A DNA stretch of 64,000 nucleotides from Urechis unicinctus (lineage: Eukaryota > Annelida > Polychaeta > Xenopneusta > Urechidae), in contig CM067349.1 in the NCBI GenBank assembly GCA_034190875.2, positions 12,235,595 through 12,299,594 of the forward strand, read 5' to 3'. A program made the translations under genes and the position numbers. Positions 1 through 15,660 of this stretch are shown piece by piece (positions within the stretch are counted from its first letter, which is position 1; each line of letters opens with the position of its first letter). The notes under the pieces were generated by a model, which was given only the letters and a program-made list of their open reading frames with translations, had not been told where the DNA came from and made no database searches.

Positions 1-235
1 AAGTGGAATATAGTTATCAAATTACTCTAATACCAGCAAGCAGGTGACACCTTACTTCAGAGGCGCTTATAGGCAAATCACTGTTCAAAGGTATGACTGC
101 AGAGGTGTGTTTGGAGCCCCTACATGAAGTAAGAGATATTAACTGTTGTTGGTGTTGAAGACAAAGAAGACTGGAGTTCATCCAAAAGACTGCGTGCGCT
201 GCTGCAAATCTGCTGATGAAACACCATTAAAGAGG
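1..235 (+). repeat. Repeat family G, copy 1 (matches 18172-18382)
   Basis: This segment matches 18172-18382 in the same orientation along nearly its whole length. Shared landmarks in order are a 'gcgcttata' word, a 'ctgcaga.gtgtgtt' word, a 'gaa.ta/caagagatat' word and 'aactgttgtt.ggtgtt'. Similarity is about three quarters or more by eye, with small indels. It may continue left of the window. It has no open frame of note and its nature (old transposon or segmental duplicate) is not known. Confidence 0.75.
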
Positions 236-2581
236 AAAGTAAAAGAAACTATTGAATGAATGGTCTAACAATACCCTTTTGATGATGAAAATTGATCACA
301 AGCAGCTCATTCTTTCATGGTTGAGCTTCACATGGTTCTATTCGATTCACGTTTTCAATTATCCATTAACCCGGGCAATGGGAACCACACTAATCCCTGC
401 TGGTAGATGCTGTAGATGAATTTGAATAGTGTAGTTCTCAGTAACGGATACATTAGTGCCATCCATGAGTTAAGATCATTGACTACATATCTGATACTCT
501 TGTACCTTAGTTCGGCAAGCCTACTGCCTCGCAATACAAACTGCTGATTATATATTACTACCTAAATCACTTGTTGAACAACACCTACAAACTGCTTCGT
601 CATCGTAGAATATATTTTGACACAGACGATTATGACCAATGTAAGTAAGCATACATGTTAGCTACCCGCTAACACTCCTGGGAAAAGTCCGAATAACAGA
701 TATGGCTGGCTCAAAACATCAAGGCAAATTTGGTTGCATTTTCATCCGCGCTTTAACAGATAAACGCAACCTATCACAACGTCCTCTATAAGTTGACACC
801 TCGTAAAAGGCAATGTATATAGCCAACTGTTGACTGCTGACTGTTATTGCGAGGCTACACATCACTTTTACTTTATAAGGTGTGTTTATAGCTGCCTTAG
901 TCAAATCAGTGTACCTCATGGTCACATTACAATTCAGCAGGGCATCTATCAAACGTTTAGCAATGGCTACACTTCCTAGCTTTCTTCACACGTGTTATAC
1001 TCTGTACAAGTCAGCCATTGCTATCACCTACCCAAATATAATGCGGCATTGAGTAACTCCTTGGGAAAACTCTCTTCAAATATGTGGCAGCGCCCAATCT
1101 ATTGGTGCAAACACACCTTTCGCTATCTCTTACTCAGGAGCTTGCGCTGATGTGACATAGTGCCTTCCGAAGGTATAGGGAGGTCTATTAGTTCTTCTTG
1201 CTCAATTATACTTCCACGTATTGGATTTAAACTGCAGAATTATCACGATGAAAAAACATATTCGCTTAACATTCTTGGAAGTAGATAATCCCTAATTAAC
1301 GTCCATCATACAGATAACGAATTGTTATGTATTTGGTGTAGCCACCAATGTGTATTGGAAGACATTAAATGATTAACCTGGAATAGTAATGAAACGCTGC
1401 TTATGGCTCTTTCAGCTGACGACTTGGTAGGGGTAATTCACGCTCATGGTCGGATGTATTCCGGAGATGAACATCCGTTGTGGGAGAAATAACGGTTGTG
1501 GGCTATTTGTGTATGCTTGAATTTATTCCTAGGCATCTCCTGCAATGACAGCTAAGATGCGTCTGGTTGTATGACAGACTAGAAATCGATATGCAGCTCT
1601 TGCAAGGGTTCGCGACTATGGAGTTAGGATTAGAATAGTACTAGCAAAGTTATTCCCCCAAAAGCGTAAAGATGCATTGACCATCATAATGGCCACGAAG
1701 GGGTCCATGTTGTCCCGGACGTGTCTGTTGCAAGGCCACCCTTTAGAAGGGCTCTGGGACTGGATGCATTAACTGAAGTGGCTGCGTATGACACCAGCTA
1801 GACCTGAATAAGAATTCCAGATTTATAACTCCCTAATCTCTTTGGGGGGTGATTTTAAATACCAGAGGTACTAACTACCACAATAGGGTGAAGAAATCAA
1901 TTTACATACGCTGCTAAAAATCCCAAGTGAAGCCATACACGCAGAATAATATATTGTCGGATATAACCGCTTTGAAGTCTGAATTGTGGACGTATCATAA
2001 GGTAAGGTTTATTGGAGTCACCTAATACAACGCTCCATTAAGGCATAACAAAGTGCAGTGCTGATGAGCCAAGCAATTAGGTTAAATAAAGCGGCTTTAA
2101 GCTACATACCTGGCTTTAATCACAATATTCGTCAGTATATGTCTACAAAGCGAACGAACCAGATGATATCTCAATTACACTCAGTCAGACTTTTTGTTTG
2201 ATGCTTCTATTATTGCAGCGGGAACTCGCAAAAAATAATTATTGAGTTTGATAAATCCTTACCTTGCGGCGTTCGAATCATACCTGTATTGGGTGAGCTT
2301 ATGCGCCCAAGTAAAGTAAAAGCCTCCTTGTGTTTTCGTGCGTTTAGAACCACACAAGGAAACAATGCTTTGTATGGCATCTAACATCAGGCTCGTATGT
2401 ACACGCCGCAGAAGCTTATAGAAAATGATGTCGTGATTTAAGATTTAATCCTTTTATGTTAACAACTTAATATCTGAGACTATATGAGACTGATGTCAGT
2501 GCACTTCATTATCCATGCCGGACCGGCTAGTCATGGTCAATAACATAAGGTATGAAATGACGATTTCAAATAATGTTTAGA
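236..2581. other. Featureless AT-rich noncoding stretch
   Basis: I see no recognisable gene, RNA or long repeat here. The only sizeable open frame (minus strand, 719-952, 77 codons) has no recognisable motif and is within chance expectation. Confidence 0.6.
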
Positions 2582-2675
2582 ATGACGATGGCAACAACAA
2601 TAAAAAAGATGAAGACAACGATGATGACAATGATGATGACGACGATGACGACGATTACTATATATATGACGACTG
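2582..2675 (+). repeat. Imperfect (GAT/GAC)n trinucleotide repeat
   Basis: An impure run of GAT, GAC, GAA and AAC triplets, purest at about 2618-2656, followed by a short TA run and another GAC pair. It lies in no credible coding frame. Confidence 0.8.
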
Positions 2676-3225
2676 CAACACAGCTGGCAGTATCTTAACC
2701 AACCCGTCTAACCTGGCTCCAGGGCTGTCACAAATTACATCTTATAATCAAAGCGCTCATATCAAATAGGCTATTTCCTGCTGCATAGTTGGTATCATTA
2801 TATATACCTAAGCCATTGCTTTTGCAATAAATAGATAAAAACTCAGTTACTCGGGTCCAAAACAACTCAATGCTTTGGGGTATCGGTAATTTGTCACTGA
2901 GATTACATGTTATCAAAAGACCGCCATCTCTTTCTGAGATAATATGGTTATAAAAATGGCCGCTATCATGTCGATTGAAATAAGTATGATCGATTAGTAT
3001 CATGTGCCCTCAAAAGTAGCAGTTCGAATGCAGCGTATATCCCAAAATACGACATAAAAAAGAGTAGACACATTCGATTTAAAACGTTCAGGAAAAAAAG
3101 TACTTTATCGTGGCATTTGATATTACTGACCAGTCATTCGCAACACAAAAAGAGCGATCCCGTGAAACTGAATGTTAGGCTAATATATAAAATAAACCCA
3201 TATAGTAATTTCCCTGATAAGGGCC
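2676..3225. other. Noncoding stretch
   Basis: A minus-strand frame of 91 codons (2728-3003) is present, but its translation shows no family I recognise. It has no neighbouring exon-like signals that I can support. Nothing else is seen. Confidence 0.5.
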
Positions 3226-4555
<1,330 letters not shown>

Positions 4556-4716
4556 TGATACGATATAACAACCACCTTGCGTTGCTGACTGTGTCATTCC
4601 ATAGTTTATGATACATGATAACAGCCACCGTGTGCCGCTGACTGTCACGTTGTTTGAGTTAATGATACCGGATAACAGCCACCATATATCGCTGACTGTT
4701 CCGTTGGATTTAGGCT
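4556..4716 (+). repeat. Minisatellite, 3 copies of a ~54-bp unit
   Basis: Three head-to-tail units begin at about 4556, 4609 and 4663. Each starts with 'tgata', followed by 'gataacagccacc' (or a close variant) and 'cgctgactgt'. Units differ by scattered substitutions and one single-base length change, so the array is old. No protein-coding role is evident. Confidence 0.85.
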
Positions 4717-6420
<1,704 letters not shown>

Positions 6421-9400
6421 GCACATCACATAGATTGCTGTAAAACAACGATGCAGATGATCATACATGACAGATCAGCGGCATGCTTTACGAGCCATGC
6501 AAACCCTTTCATTGTTAGGGTCAGGCGTGCTGAACTCTCATGTAGTGTTTTAGCTACGGTGATTATAATTGGTAACAACACGGATATGAATTACAATCAT
6601 TGTATTAGAAAACAGATTGATCATTTATTAAAGTGTAATTTGATAAACAAGGTCATTAAATATATCGTTACCTACTTTTCTTTTACATAACCAGTAATTC
6701 AAAGCTTTCTTGACTATTACTTCTGCTCAACGGCTGTTCAGCCAGTTCGCGTTTGACTTTCATGTACTGAAATTCATATTGCGCTGCCATTCTTGTTTGA
6801 TTTCCATGCAGTCAAACACGGTAATAGAGACCGCGCAGACAATTTTACCGCGATCTGTTAATACACGCATGACACGTACATGCGTCGGTTTAGTTTTGGA
6901 TGGTATTTAAACGATTGCAATCGTAGAGGTAAAGTTATGATCCCAATATGGACAGTTGTCGTGAATTTTGATTTCTCCACATCATGAACTGAAGATAGCC
7001 CTCTATTTCTCATACATGTCATAGCTTAGTTCGCCAAACTTTGCAATCACTTTCGCAGCTACATGAATTTAACTCACAAATAGTAGTAGCCTGTTATACG
7101 TCATACAGCATATTTTCGCAGAGAATGCACAACAGAGGAAAACCCAAAATGAAACTATGCAGCTTTGATGCGATGTAATATGTGGAATGCTTTCTGACGG
7201 ACAGTAACGTTAAGTACACAATCACAATAGCTTATTTTTCTTACCTTCATGATTTCAATTTATTTCGGGAATCTTCAACATTAAGTAATTTACGTTGTAT
7301 GGTCACGAGATGCTAACTACGCTATATTGGTCAGTTATTGGTAGCAATATTTCTTCGGAACAGCCTTTGAAGCCGAGCACAGCTTGAAAGCCTTTTGATC
7401 CATGCTAATAGGACGCGGCATTATAAGGATCAAAATTGGATGCTATATTCATAAATATTAATTCAGAGGATGCTAGCATATAATCCTGGATTTCCATAAC
7501 AATAACTTTGCATATTGACATTTAGTTGTTGCCCCATGTACGGACGGAGAGGCAGTGATATCGGGATATATAGCGCAAAGATTGAAGTACGGAATGAATA
7601 TATGTGTGTTGAGGTTCGATAGGACATGGCAGAAGCCTATTGCTTCCGTAAAACCGGCCTTGGCCTCAATACGTGCTTATGCATCGGAAGACATTAATGT
7701 TAACCCTTCCAACTCATGTTTTTGAAGGGCTACTTAGGATATTGAAATTGATAGAGCGATACTATCAACTGCTGCAACATTTTTTTTCACAAAAGTTTGA
7801 GACTGTGATGTCGCATGGCTCGTTCTGTGAGCTATAGTTGACCCTACACAAAATTAACGCCCAATTAGTGACGTCCGCATCTTCATTACCATTGTTTTAT
7901 TACAAGAGATTGCCTATTCTTACGAATACATGACCATTGCATCAAGGATTCTTTTCTTAAATTTAAAATAATACATGAAATGCAACGCGAAGTAGCTTAC
8001 AATAATAGATGTCAATGTCAACACTGATTCCTAGAAAGGGTGGGGGGGGGGTGGCGGATAGTTGTTACCCTGGTTAAACTCAGTGATAGTTGTATCAGCA
8101 TACATAATTTGGCGTTTTGAAGACATAAGTTATTTTTACATAATGGTATTATGCTTGTTGGAGATAACCCTTGCCTGTCTAACTCGTCACAGTACATTGC
8201 TACTATATCAATTTGAGTTACATTGACCGAAGATGTTGCCGACAGATAGTTGGTACAGACTTTATTGCAAATAATGGTCAGCAATGAAAACGTATGAAGT
8301 GATATCAGCCGAGCATGTCATTTGCTAAGAAGTAGTCTTTTCTATTGCGTTTCACTGTCCTTGATGAAAGTTTTAGTGGAGGGAACTTCTATATGAAGAT
8401 TACAAAATATGCGTGTGTATGAGTGTGTGCATGAGTTAATTTCTCCTCCTTATCCACTTATCCGTGGCCATCTTGCGGACGGTCAACCCATTGCAAACAC
8501 CGATCAACTGCATTTATTGCACCACAAAAATCCAAAATTAAATAGAAGTGGTCACAATAAACACAAAAGCCGACAAAAATGCCGCAGTAGTTTTGTAGGT
8601 AAACAAGTTTGAATTCATAATTGGTAACATTATTCACAATATTTGATAACCGTACATATAATGCATTAACACTCATCTTTCACCGATTTAATTTCTATGC
8701 GCTCAAAAGGTTTCACCATATCATCTTGACCAATTGAACAAAAACATATATATCTGGATTTATTGCTATATGACATTGTGCTTAGAGCTAAAAAAGAAAT
8801 GTTTGCACACATTTTCTGAAGCAGTAGTTATATCACCTCATCAGAGAGCAGTTAATGTAACAGAACATATTTGCGGAATCCTCTGCCTACGACCCAAGTC
8901 ATCTATTTATCAAGCTGCACAATATACATTTTGTGATGCAAGGAATGCTGAGCATCAGCTGTACGAGCTGCGTGATTGCATTCCAAGAACTGATGAGCTG
9001 TATAGAACCAATTGGCTCTAACTACATTTGCATCTTCTCTTCGATATTGTAATTACGTCCTACCAACCATCCGACCGTGCATTAAAGGAGATGACTCATA
9101 AGAAATATCATATATAATAATTCGGTTGATAAAGACAGCCTTCATCTATACCGAACACTGGAAAAGCATGTTGGGGTTCAATGGATCAGGCTGTTTATAA
9201 AGTCATGTCATGTACGCAGCCGGAAGAGACGACCTCATTTACAAATGACAGGTTTGGCTGATATCGCTCCATATACGTTTTCATTATTGAGCATTATTTA
9301 CAATCAAGCTTCTGTATTAAGAGTTCCTCTTGGGTGAATGTGTTGCGTAAATAGGAACACTGTGATGTACTGTGCCATCATAGCATATTTAGATGCAATA

Positions 9401-9720
9401 AAGTACAGCAGCGCCCGCAGGGCCTTGGTTTCTATGAAAGTATGGACACATGATTCATTTATTGTCCGTTATAGGAATACAAGTTCGTAGGCAGATAAGA
9501 CATCTGGTGTTACCCCGTTGCATCGGATCAACGTTTTCCAATTAATCATTACATGTATATCTCACAAATAGATATATCATTCAATTATCAACGTTCATTA
9601 CGCGGAAAACAAATACAACCCATGGTATAAGTATGAATGCTCATAATCTACCGTATAATTCTTGAATGATGATTGCAATGCACAAGCAGCATCAACAATG
9701 CTACTTTAACGAATTTCTTT
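6421..9720. other. Long noncoding stretch with a poly-G tract
   Basis: No gene, RNA or clear repeat recognised in 3.3 kb. A run of ten G residues lies at 8042-8051 inside a G-rich patch. Open frames of 66-95 codons occur on both strands; none has a recognisable motif. Confidence 0.55.
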
Positions 9721-9721
9721 T

Positions 9722-9737
9722 TTTATATATACGCAAA

Positions 9738-9804
<67 letters not shown>

Positions 9805-9808
9805 GTAA

Positions 9809-9902
<94 letters not shown>

Positions 9903-9918
9903 TTATACATATATATAT
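9722..9918. repeat. TA microsatellite island
   Basis: About 200 bp of (TA)n with TATG interruptions near 9787-9815 and a longer pure core at about 9823-9890. The overlapping 83-codon Ile/Tyr frame is repeat-derived. Confidence 0.97.
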
Positions 9919-12900
9919 TTATGAGTGTATCGTCATTATCGCTGAATGGAAAATGCTTGCATGGGGTGTCTGTTTCAATTGTACCTCTTAAAATGATCTT
10001 GTTTTAGCATCTTTCTCTTGATCCCATTTTAACGGCAAAGAGGAAATGAAATTCAGAGCTGTATGGATTGTTTTTCAGCGTTATTCACACTATAAGCATG
10101 CATTATCCTGCGATATTTAGAAATATATGTCCTTTCATGCATTGCTTATGTTATAAATTTGCCAATGAGCCAAATTGTACTATTTTGTACTCCTAAACAT
10201 GCAATTGCTTTGTTGAGAGTTGTATATTTGTGTCCGACTGAATGGGGAATACGCCATATTACCAAGGCGTGTTTGTGCACGCGATCAAACTCTCATTAAC
10301 TGGAAACAGTTCAGCCAAGGAAATCACCCCGTTATAGGAGTAGTTTGCACGTCTTGACTGGTGGGCAAATACAGTACGATACGGTTCACATCGAAGAGTG
10401 ATTTGTTGCGCCTGTGCGGTTCATGAGCTTAAGTATATTATGGAAGTTCAGCATCGGTAAGTCGTTTTGGTGTCAATACATAACTCAACTTGGCTCGATC
10501 ATTTACATCGATTGATATCACCTGTACCAAGCTACTGGCCAGACAGTGCCACATATTGTGAGTATCAAGAAGAACAAGGCAACCGACGAATGAATGTAGT
10601 GAATTAATCGAAATTAGCCTCACGTTAGCCTTACGTGGTTGGATGAGCAGTGAATATATTTCTGGTATGATTGTTACTATGTTAACTTAACATGTGTCAG
10701 ATTCTGTTCACATATTACTTAAATACATAGCTGATTAGATCATAACAGCTGTCAAGGCAACATGTATAGCATATACTTATATGAATAATATAACATATAT
10801 CGGAGCAAGTATTATTAATGATTGACTAGATACACATTAGATGGATGATTATTCAGCCTACCTTAATCAATAATGTTTTTCATTCGCCCATTCATTGAAC
10901 ATGCTGTGTCTACACGGTATAATGCAAACCATAATCTTCATATCAACATCCATTTATATTGCAGAAGCATCGACTGTAAGCTCATCTGAAAGTGTGACAG
11001 TGTCTAACTTCGACCAATATTAGCCAGGTTGATATCATTATAAGGTTTTTATGCTGTAGGCTGTTGATTCAACATTTGAATCTTACTTATCAACATGAAT
11101 TATGATATTTGGTTAGGAAGAATTTGTGCTGATCAGTGTTAATCTAGTAAGATACTCTGCATCCTGGTTAACTATGATATTTACCAGTGTGACACGACAG
11201 AATAGAGACGGCTGTTGATCGACATCTACAACCATTTCCAAAAAAAGGGGTGATTTAACTCAATTTGAATTGCATCCTTGTGAAATGGCCAAGGTGTTAA
11301 AAGTTGAGAGTCGTCCGTGGGGTCAAATGTAATATTCATATTTAGCGTCATACGCAATCTACAATGACAACGAGCCTTAGCCGATTATGTAGCGGTGATA
11401 CCAATCAATGATAGCTGCAGTATTCAACAGAAGTTTGTTTAGATATTCTAATGGTTGAGCTGGAAGGGGGTCTTTCATTTGTGTCGTCGACTGGCAAAAA
11501 ACAATCTGAACAAAAAACCACAATACGATCATTTCGTTGATGAGCGTCAGAACTGAGCAAAGAAACCTAATTGTTAGATATTCACTGTTAGGTAAGTTCA
11601 TAAACCACCCACGAAACAATTAGGGTTGATTTGAATTTCACGTGCTATAAAAGGGTATCAAGTGAATCGAAGCGCACCGTGAGACAGGCCACAGAATTAT
11701 TCGCCTGTAGGAAAATGATATCATGTCAGTCGAGCAAATAATGATGATTATAGTCATTTATTTTCAATAGCAGAACTTCAACAATAAGAATTCTCTGAAA
11801 CGCTCAAGTGCTAGGTGCTCAGTGCATATATTAGACTCAAATGTTTAAGCGAAAATAAATCGTGACTAGACGGCATCTAAATTAGCTGTATGTCTTAGAA
11901 AACTTGGAAGGGTATTCCCTAATAATGGGCCAGAAACACCCTGCCCCCACCGCTGCTCCGCTGCTGACCACGTAAAAATATAGCGTGTCAATATGCATAT
12001 ATAAATTTGTTGTAAGCTTTGGTTAGCCGATCTCATTTCTTTTCATGGAATATAGGGAGTGATACGATCTTCGAGGTACGTTGGTGCATCTTATTTACGG
12101 ATTTATAGACAAGAACCAGAATCATAAATATAATTTGCTGTATCACTTGCAGCCAATGCAGTGAGTACATACATGGAGTGATGGGATCACACTTTGGATG
12201 TCAAGTAATAAGCCTTGCTGCCATGTTATGTATTGGCGCAAAAGAGTCAAACATTACACCGATGTTTTGGGCTGCAGCTGATAGATTTAAAGTATGTTTA
12301 TTGTGTGACATCTGTCTCGACGAAATTACCCAATATTCTTTTTTTTCAATTCATTTTCAGTTGATATTGACTCATCTATGTTTGAATATTTGCTATGCAT
12401 AATTACATTTCCTCAATTGCGCTATGAATGTATTCACCCTCAAACACGCTACACAACCTGTTAATTATTTACCGGTCTTTACTCTCACATGAAGGTTTGG
12501 GTTATTTGACACATTGTTCACTCTCTCACAATCAGTGAAAAATCATTGCAGTGCAGACTAATACTAAAGCTTTGATTCAGTTTATAACAACCGTGATCTT
12601 CTGAATTTATTACAACCTTCCACCCTCTGTTGCGGAGCCTTCTCGTCTAGTTATTTTGCAAGTGGCGCCGTAAGCAATCGATCTTTTTTGATGCAAAAGC
12701 TACAGGTCTGTCCAATTAGACTTCCTCAAGAAATATGTGGATTATACGATAGCGGTGTATCTCCGTAATTCTTAAAGATAAATATCAGAATATACTTGAG
12801 CGAGTGTTTCATAATTGTGCATCCAACTAGTTCGTAAAGATCCATATCTTCTAAAAATAGCATTTGTGCTTTTCCATTTAGTGACGGTAGGTCTTTCAGA

Positions 12901-13287
12901 ACGTTTTGTCACCACATGTTGTCTTAAATGCAATCAGAGCGAAAGCGACATATCTCTAGTTATTTATCATCCTGCCAAGTTGCGCGCAGTACTACGGACA
13001 TTGTATTATAAACAGCCTGTCGTTTCTCTAGCTTTCAGCCCCTCTCACAATTAATATTCAGCTTATGGTGTACTTTTAAACCTTATACCATGAAATTAAA
13101 TGAGATGCATCCCACTGTTTGGCTGCATTGTAGCATAAAGGGAGTATCTGAAAAAATCCGTTAGACTGCCATCATTGCATGGATAATCCATAGATAGATA
13201 TTATCGTAATGTCTCAGGAGCTGTGGTCTCGAGGTTATCATCATTCGATGCATATAAGCAACACCTGCCAGTCACTTGCAAGCTTCT
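9919..13287. other. Long noncoding stretch
   Basis: No gene, RNA or repeat family that I can support. Scattered open frames of 61-80 codons (10438-10623 minus, 11377-11619 minus, 12178-12402 plus, 12815-13054 plus) have no recognisable domain. Confidence 0.5.
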
Positions 13288-13445
13288 CAAGCCCAAACGG
13301 TTGGAAAAAAATAATGATCAGGATATACGTTGAGGTAATTGAAACAAACTTAAGAAGATGTATCATCTTACATAACACGCTTCACTGGGTGAATGATTGG
13401 CAGTTGCTTTATAACATTGAAAAATGCATGAAGGTGGGGATGATG
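13288..13445 (+). mobile_element. Probable LINE reverse-transcriptase fragment
   Basis: Within a 105-codon plus-strand frame (13209-13526) the stretch at 13380-13442 reads LHWVNDWQLLYNIEKC followed by MKVGM. Non-LTR reverse transcriptases carry a segment of the form W..W.L.FN..KC just after the catalytic FADD/YADD box, so the match is specific in spacing and residues. The upstream bases (about 13300-13379) show possible degenerate remnants of the preceding region, with stops and frameshifts, and no FADD box is seen. I infer a decayed LINE remnant of about 60-150 bp. A chance match cannot be excluded because only one motif is present. Confidence 0.45.
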
Positions 13446-14265
13446 AGACGGAATTTCGCGGCTCTTCTTTGGCTTTATTTAGAAATGAATTCATGCATTG
13501 TAACCTTTTCATTAAACGTTACATAAATATATAAGAACAAGCAACAGTGCGCGTCACTAAGCCCGTTATGGCCTGACAATTGGGTGTCAATCGATTTATC
13601 CTAGTGCGTAGCCGAATCGCCCACTTAGCGCACCTCGTAACTACCCTATAGGCAACGCTTCAATAATCTTCATAAACATTCAAACACATCTATAATCAGT
13701 AGTTTCGTAAAACATATGACACACATCATATCCATAGGGATGCGCGTCGCACTAAGCATTCTGGGTGCTCGTATATAACGGAGACATGCCATGCAAAGGT
13801 AAACATCGGGAGCTCGGGGGAAATATTCATAGCATCATCAAAGAGGCTTACAAATGACTGCGGCTTAATAAAACCTTTCAAACGAGTTTGCGATCAATCA
13901 ACTTATTCCCTGTACAGCTTACATCTGAACCTGATATCCAAACCGCTAGCAATGTCCTCCGGACATTATGGTAATATGCCGGACTCCGCCATATTTATAT
14001 TCATGAGTAATGTATCTGACAATTAGCCATTCCAATCCCCGACATGCCCTGTCATTATTTGATACTTTGTGCGCAACGAACGGAGGAAGACGCAGGAGGA
14101 TGTGCTCGCGCAAGACCGCTGTCAGGCAAGGGTATGTCCGCTGATAATTGACGTATTGCTGCTGGCTTAGATATATATTTTGGTTGGATTGAGCTTGCTT
14201 GAAGTAGCTATCTCGAGCATCTATGAATTTTTTTAACCTTAATCGATACAACATATACAATACTT
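13446..14265. other. Noncoding stretch
   Basis: A minus-strand frame of 104 codons (13946-14260) is present with no recognised motif. Nothing else is seen. Confidence 0.45.
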
Positions 14266-14360
14266 ATATATGAATACATATTTATGTGATATATATATAT
14301 ATACACAAATGCATATAAATGTATATATATATATACATAATATATATATATATGTATATA

Positions 14361-14410
<50 letters not shown>

Positions 14411-14665
14411 GTATATGTATTGATATATAAATATATATATATGCATACATATACATATATATATGTATATATATATATTTATATATATATAAATATATAT
14501 GTATATATATATATATATATATTATATTTTTTTTATATATATGAGAGTATATTTATTCATATTCATTTTATTTGCATATATTGAACATATATCAATATAT
14601 ATTTATATATGTATATTTATTTATGTATCTATGTATATTTTGATATATATTTAGTATACAAATAT
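14266..14665. repeat. TA-rich microsatellite island
   Basis: About 400 bp of TA repeats with frequent TATG, TAAA and ACAT interruptions; the purest run is about 14367-14404. Its internal variety marks it as older than the pure tracts at 20.8 and 40.8 kb. Confidence 0.95.
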
Positions 14666-15441
14666 GTATCGTCAGAAACCTACGCATGTTTCTCGCAAAT
14701 GGACATGGACAGTTAATATGTTTTTGCTGTCAGCAAGCCTTTGTGTGGCGATCATCTTATTTCACTCAATAACATGTAATGTGCCCTGTGTTTACGGTCA
14801 CATGGAAATGGTTACTTAAAAACAATTGCCATTCTTTGCTTCAATCGCTTTATTAACCGGACGAGAGCTTCTTAACACTGACATGTACCGGTAAGATCTG
14901 TCTTGCCTTGAGGAACCTCCACACGTGTATGCATCAATGTCATATCATTGTAGTTTCTCTCATCATCATCATCATCATCATCAATGAGATCTCCATGGAC
15001 CGATGGAACACACATCATAACACACGCTCAACCCGATACTCGTTATTCACATTGGTTTGCAAACATTCGACGCCAGGATAAAATGGAGACGCAGGTCGTG
15101 AGGGTAACCAACAAGGCAGATCGGCATCTCTTTGAGAGTTATGAAAATTTGCGCTGCGAAACGTCACTTCTAGTATGTATGACGCAAATGACCCGCGGAA
15201 AAGTATTCTGCGCTACAGCCGGGCTTATTTGCGTTTTACATGACTAGCCAAAAGTCATTATAAACTATTACAGGGGTAACTTAGGACGCTGATGTACGGG
15301 CTAAATACTGCTTAAATGCACGTCTATCACATGCTCTTTATCATTCTATATCTAACGCGTATGGTCATTTACGTTGTGCTTCCATTGACGAGCTAATCAC
15401 TTAGACACAAGATCGGCTGATCACATTCAGCCCTTCGAATT
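14666..15441. other. Noncoding stretch with a short (ATC)n tract
   Basis: A (CAT)8-like run at about 14960-14982 is bracketed by 'ctcat' and 'atgag', so it can fold as a short hairpin. An 87-codon plus-strand frame (14984-15247) begins just after it; it has no recognised motif. Confidence 0.55.
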
Positions 15442-15660
15442 GGTCCGATGTAAAGTTGTTGTCCATCACATTTGCCTATCTGATGGGATTGCCTGTCTAT
15501 CACCACAGCAGCCTCATCGTGGCGTACTTTTGCCTTGAACAGTAACATCGAGATAAAGCAATAAAATACCCATCGGATGTCCGGCCATCGTAATTGAGAT
15601 TGCCTCCATATGCGTACGTAGTGTGGCTGGCTTAACTCGTAGCCGGCATTTGTATGGGGC
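15442..15660 (+). repeat. Repeat family A, copy 1
   Basis: One of three direct-orientation copies (others 25092-25336 and 33620-33772). Shared landmarks in order are 'ccgatgtaa.gttgt', 'ccatcacatt', 'gcagcctcatcg.ggcgtac', 'cttgaacagta', 'atcgtaattgagat' (15587-15600) and 'taactcgtagc'. It carries no open frame with a known domain. The 14-base core is spaced 9.65 kb from copy 2, which fits the larger duplication pattern of the window. Confidence 0.85.

Noticed and set aside
8042..8051. Poly-G tract, considered as a G-quadruplex control element
   Set aside because: A single G run without the spaced runs of a typical quadruplex and no gene nearby to regulate.
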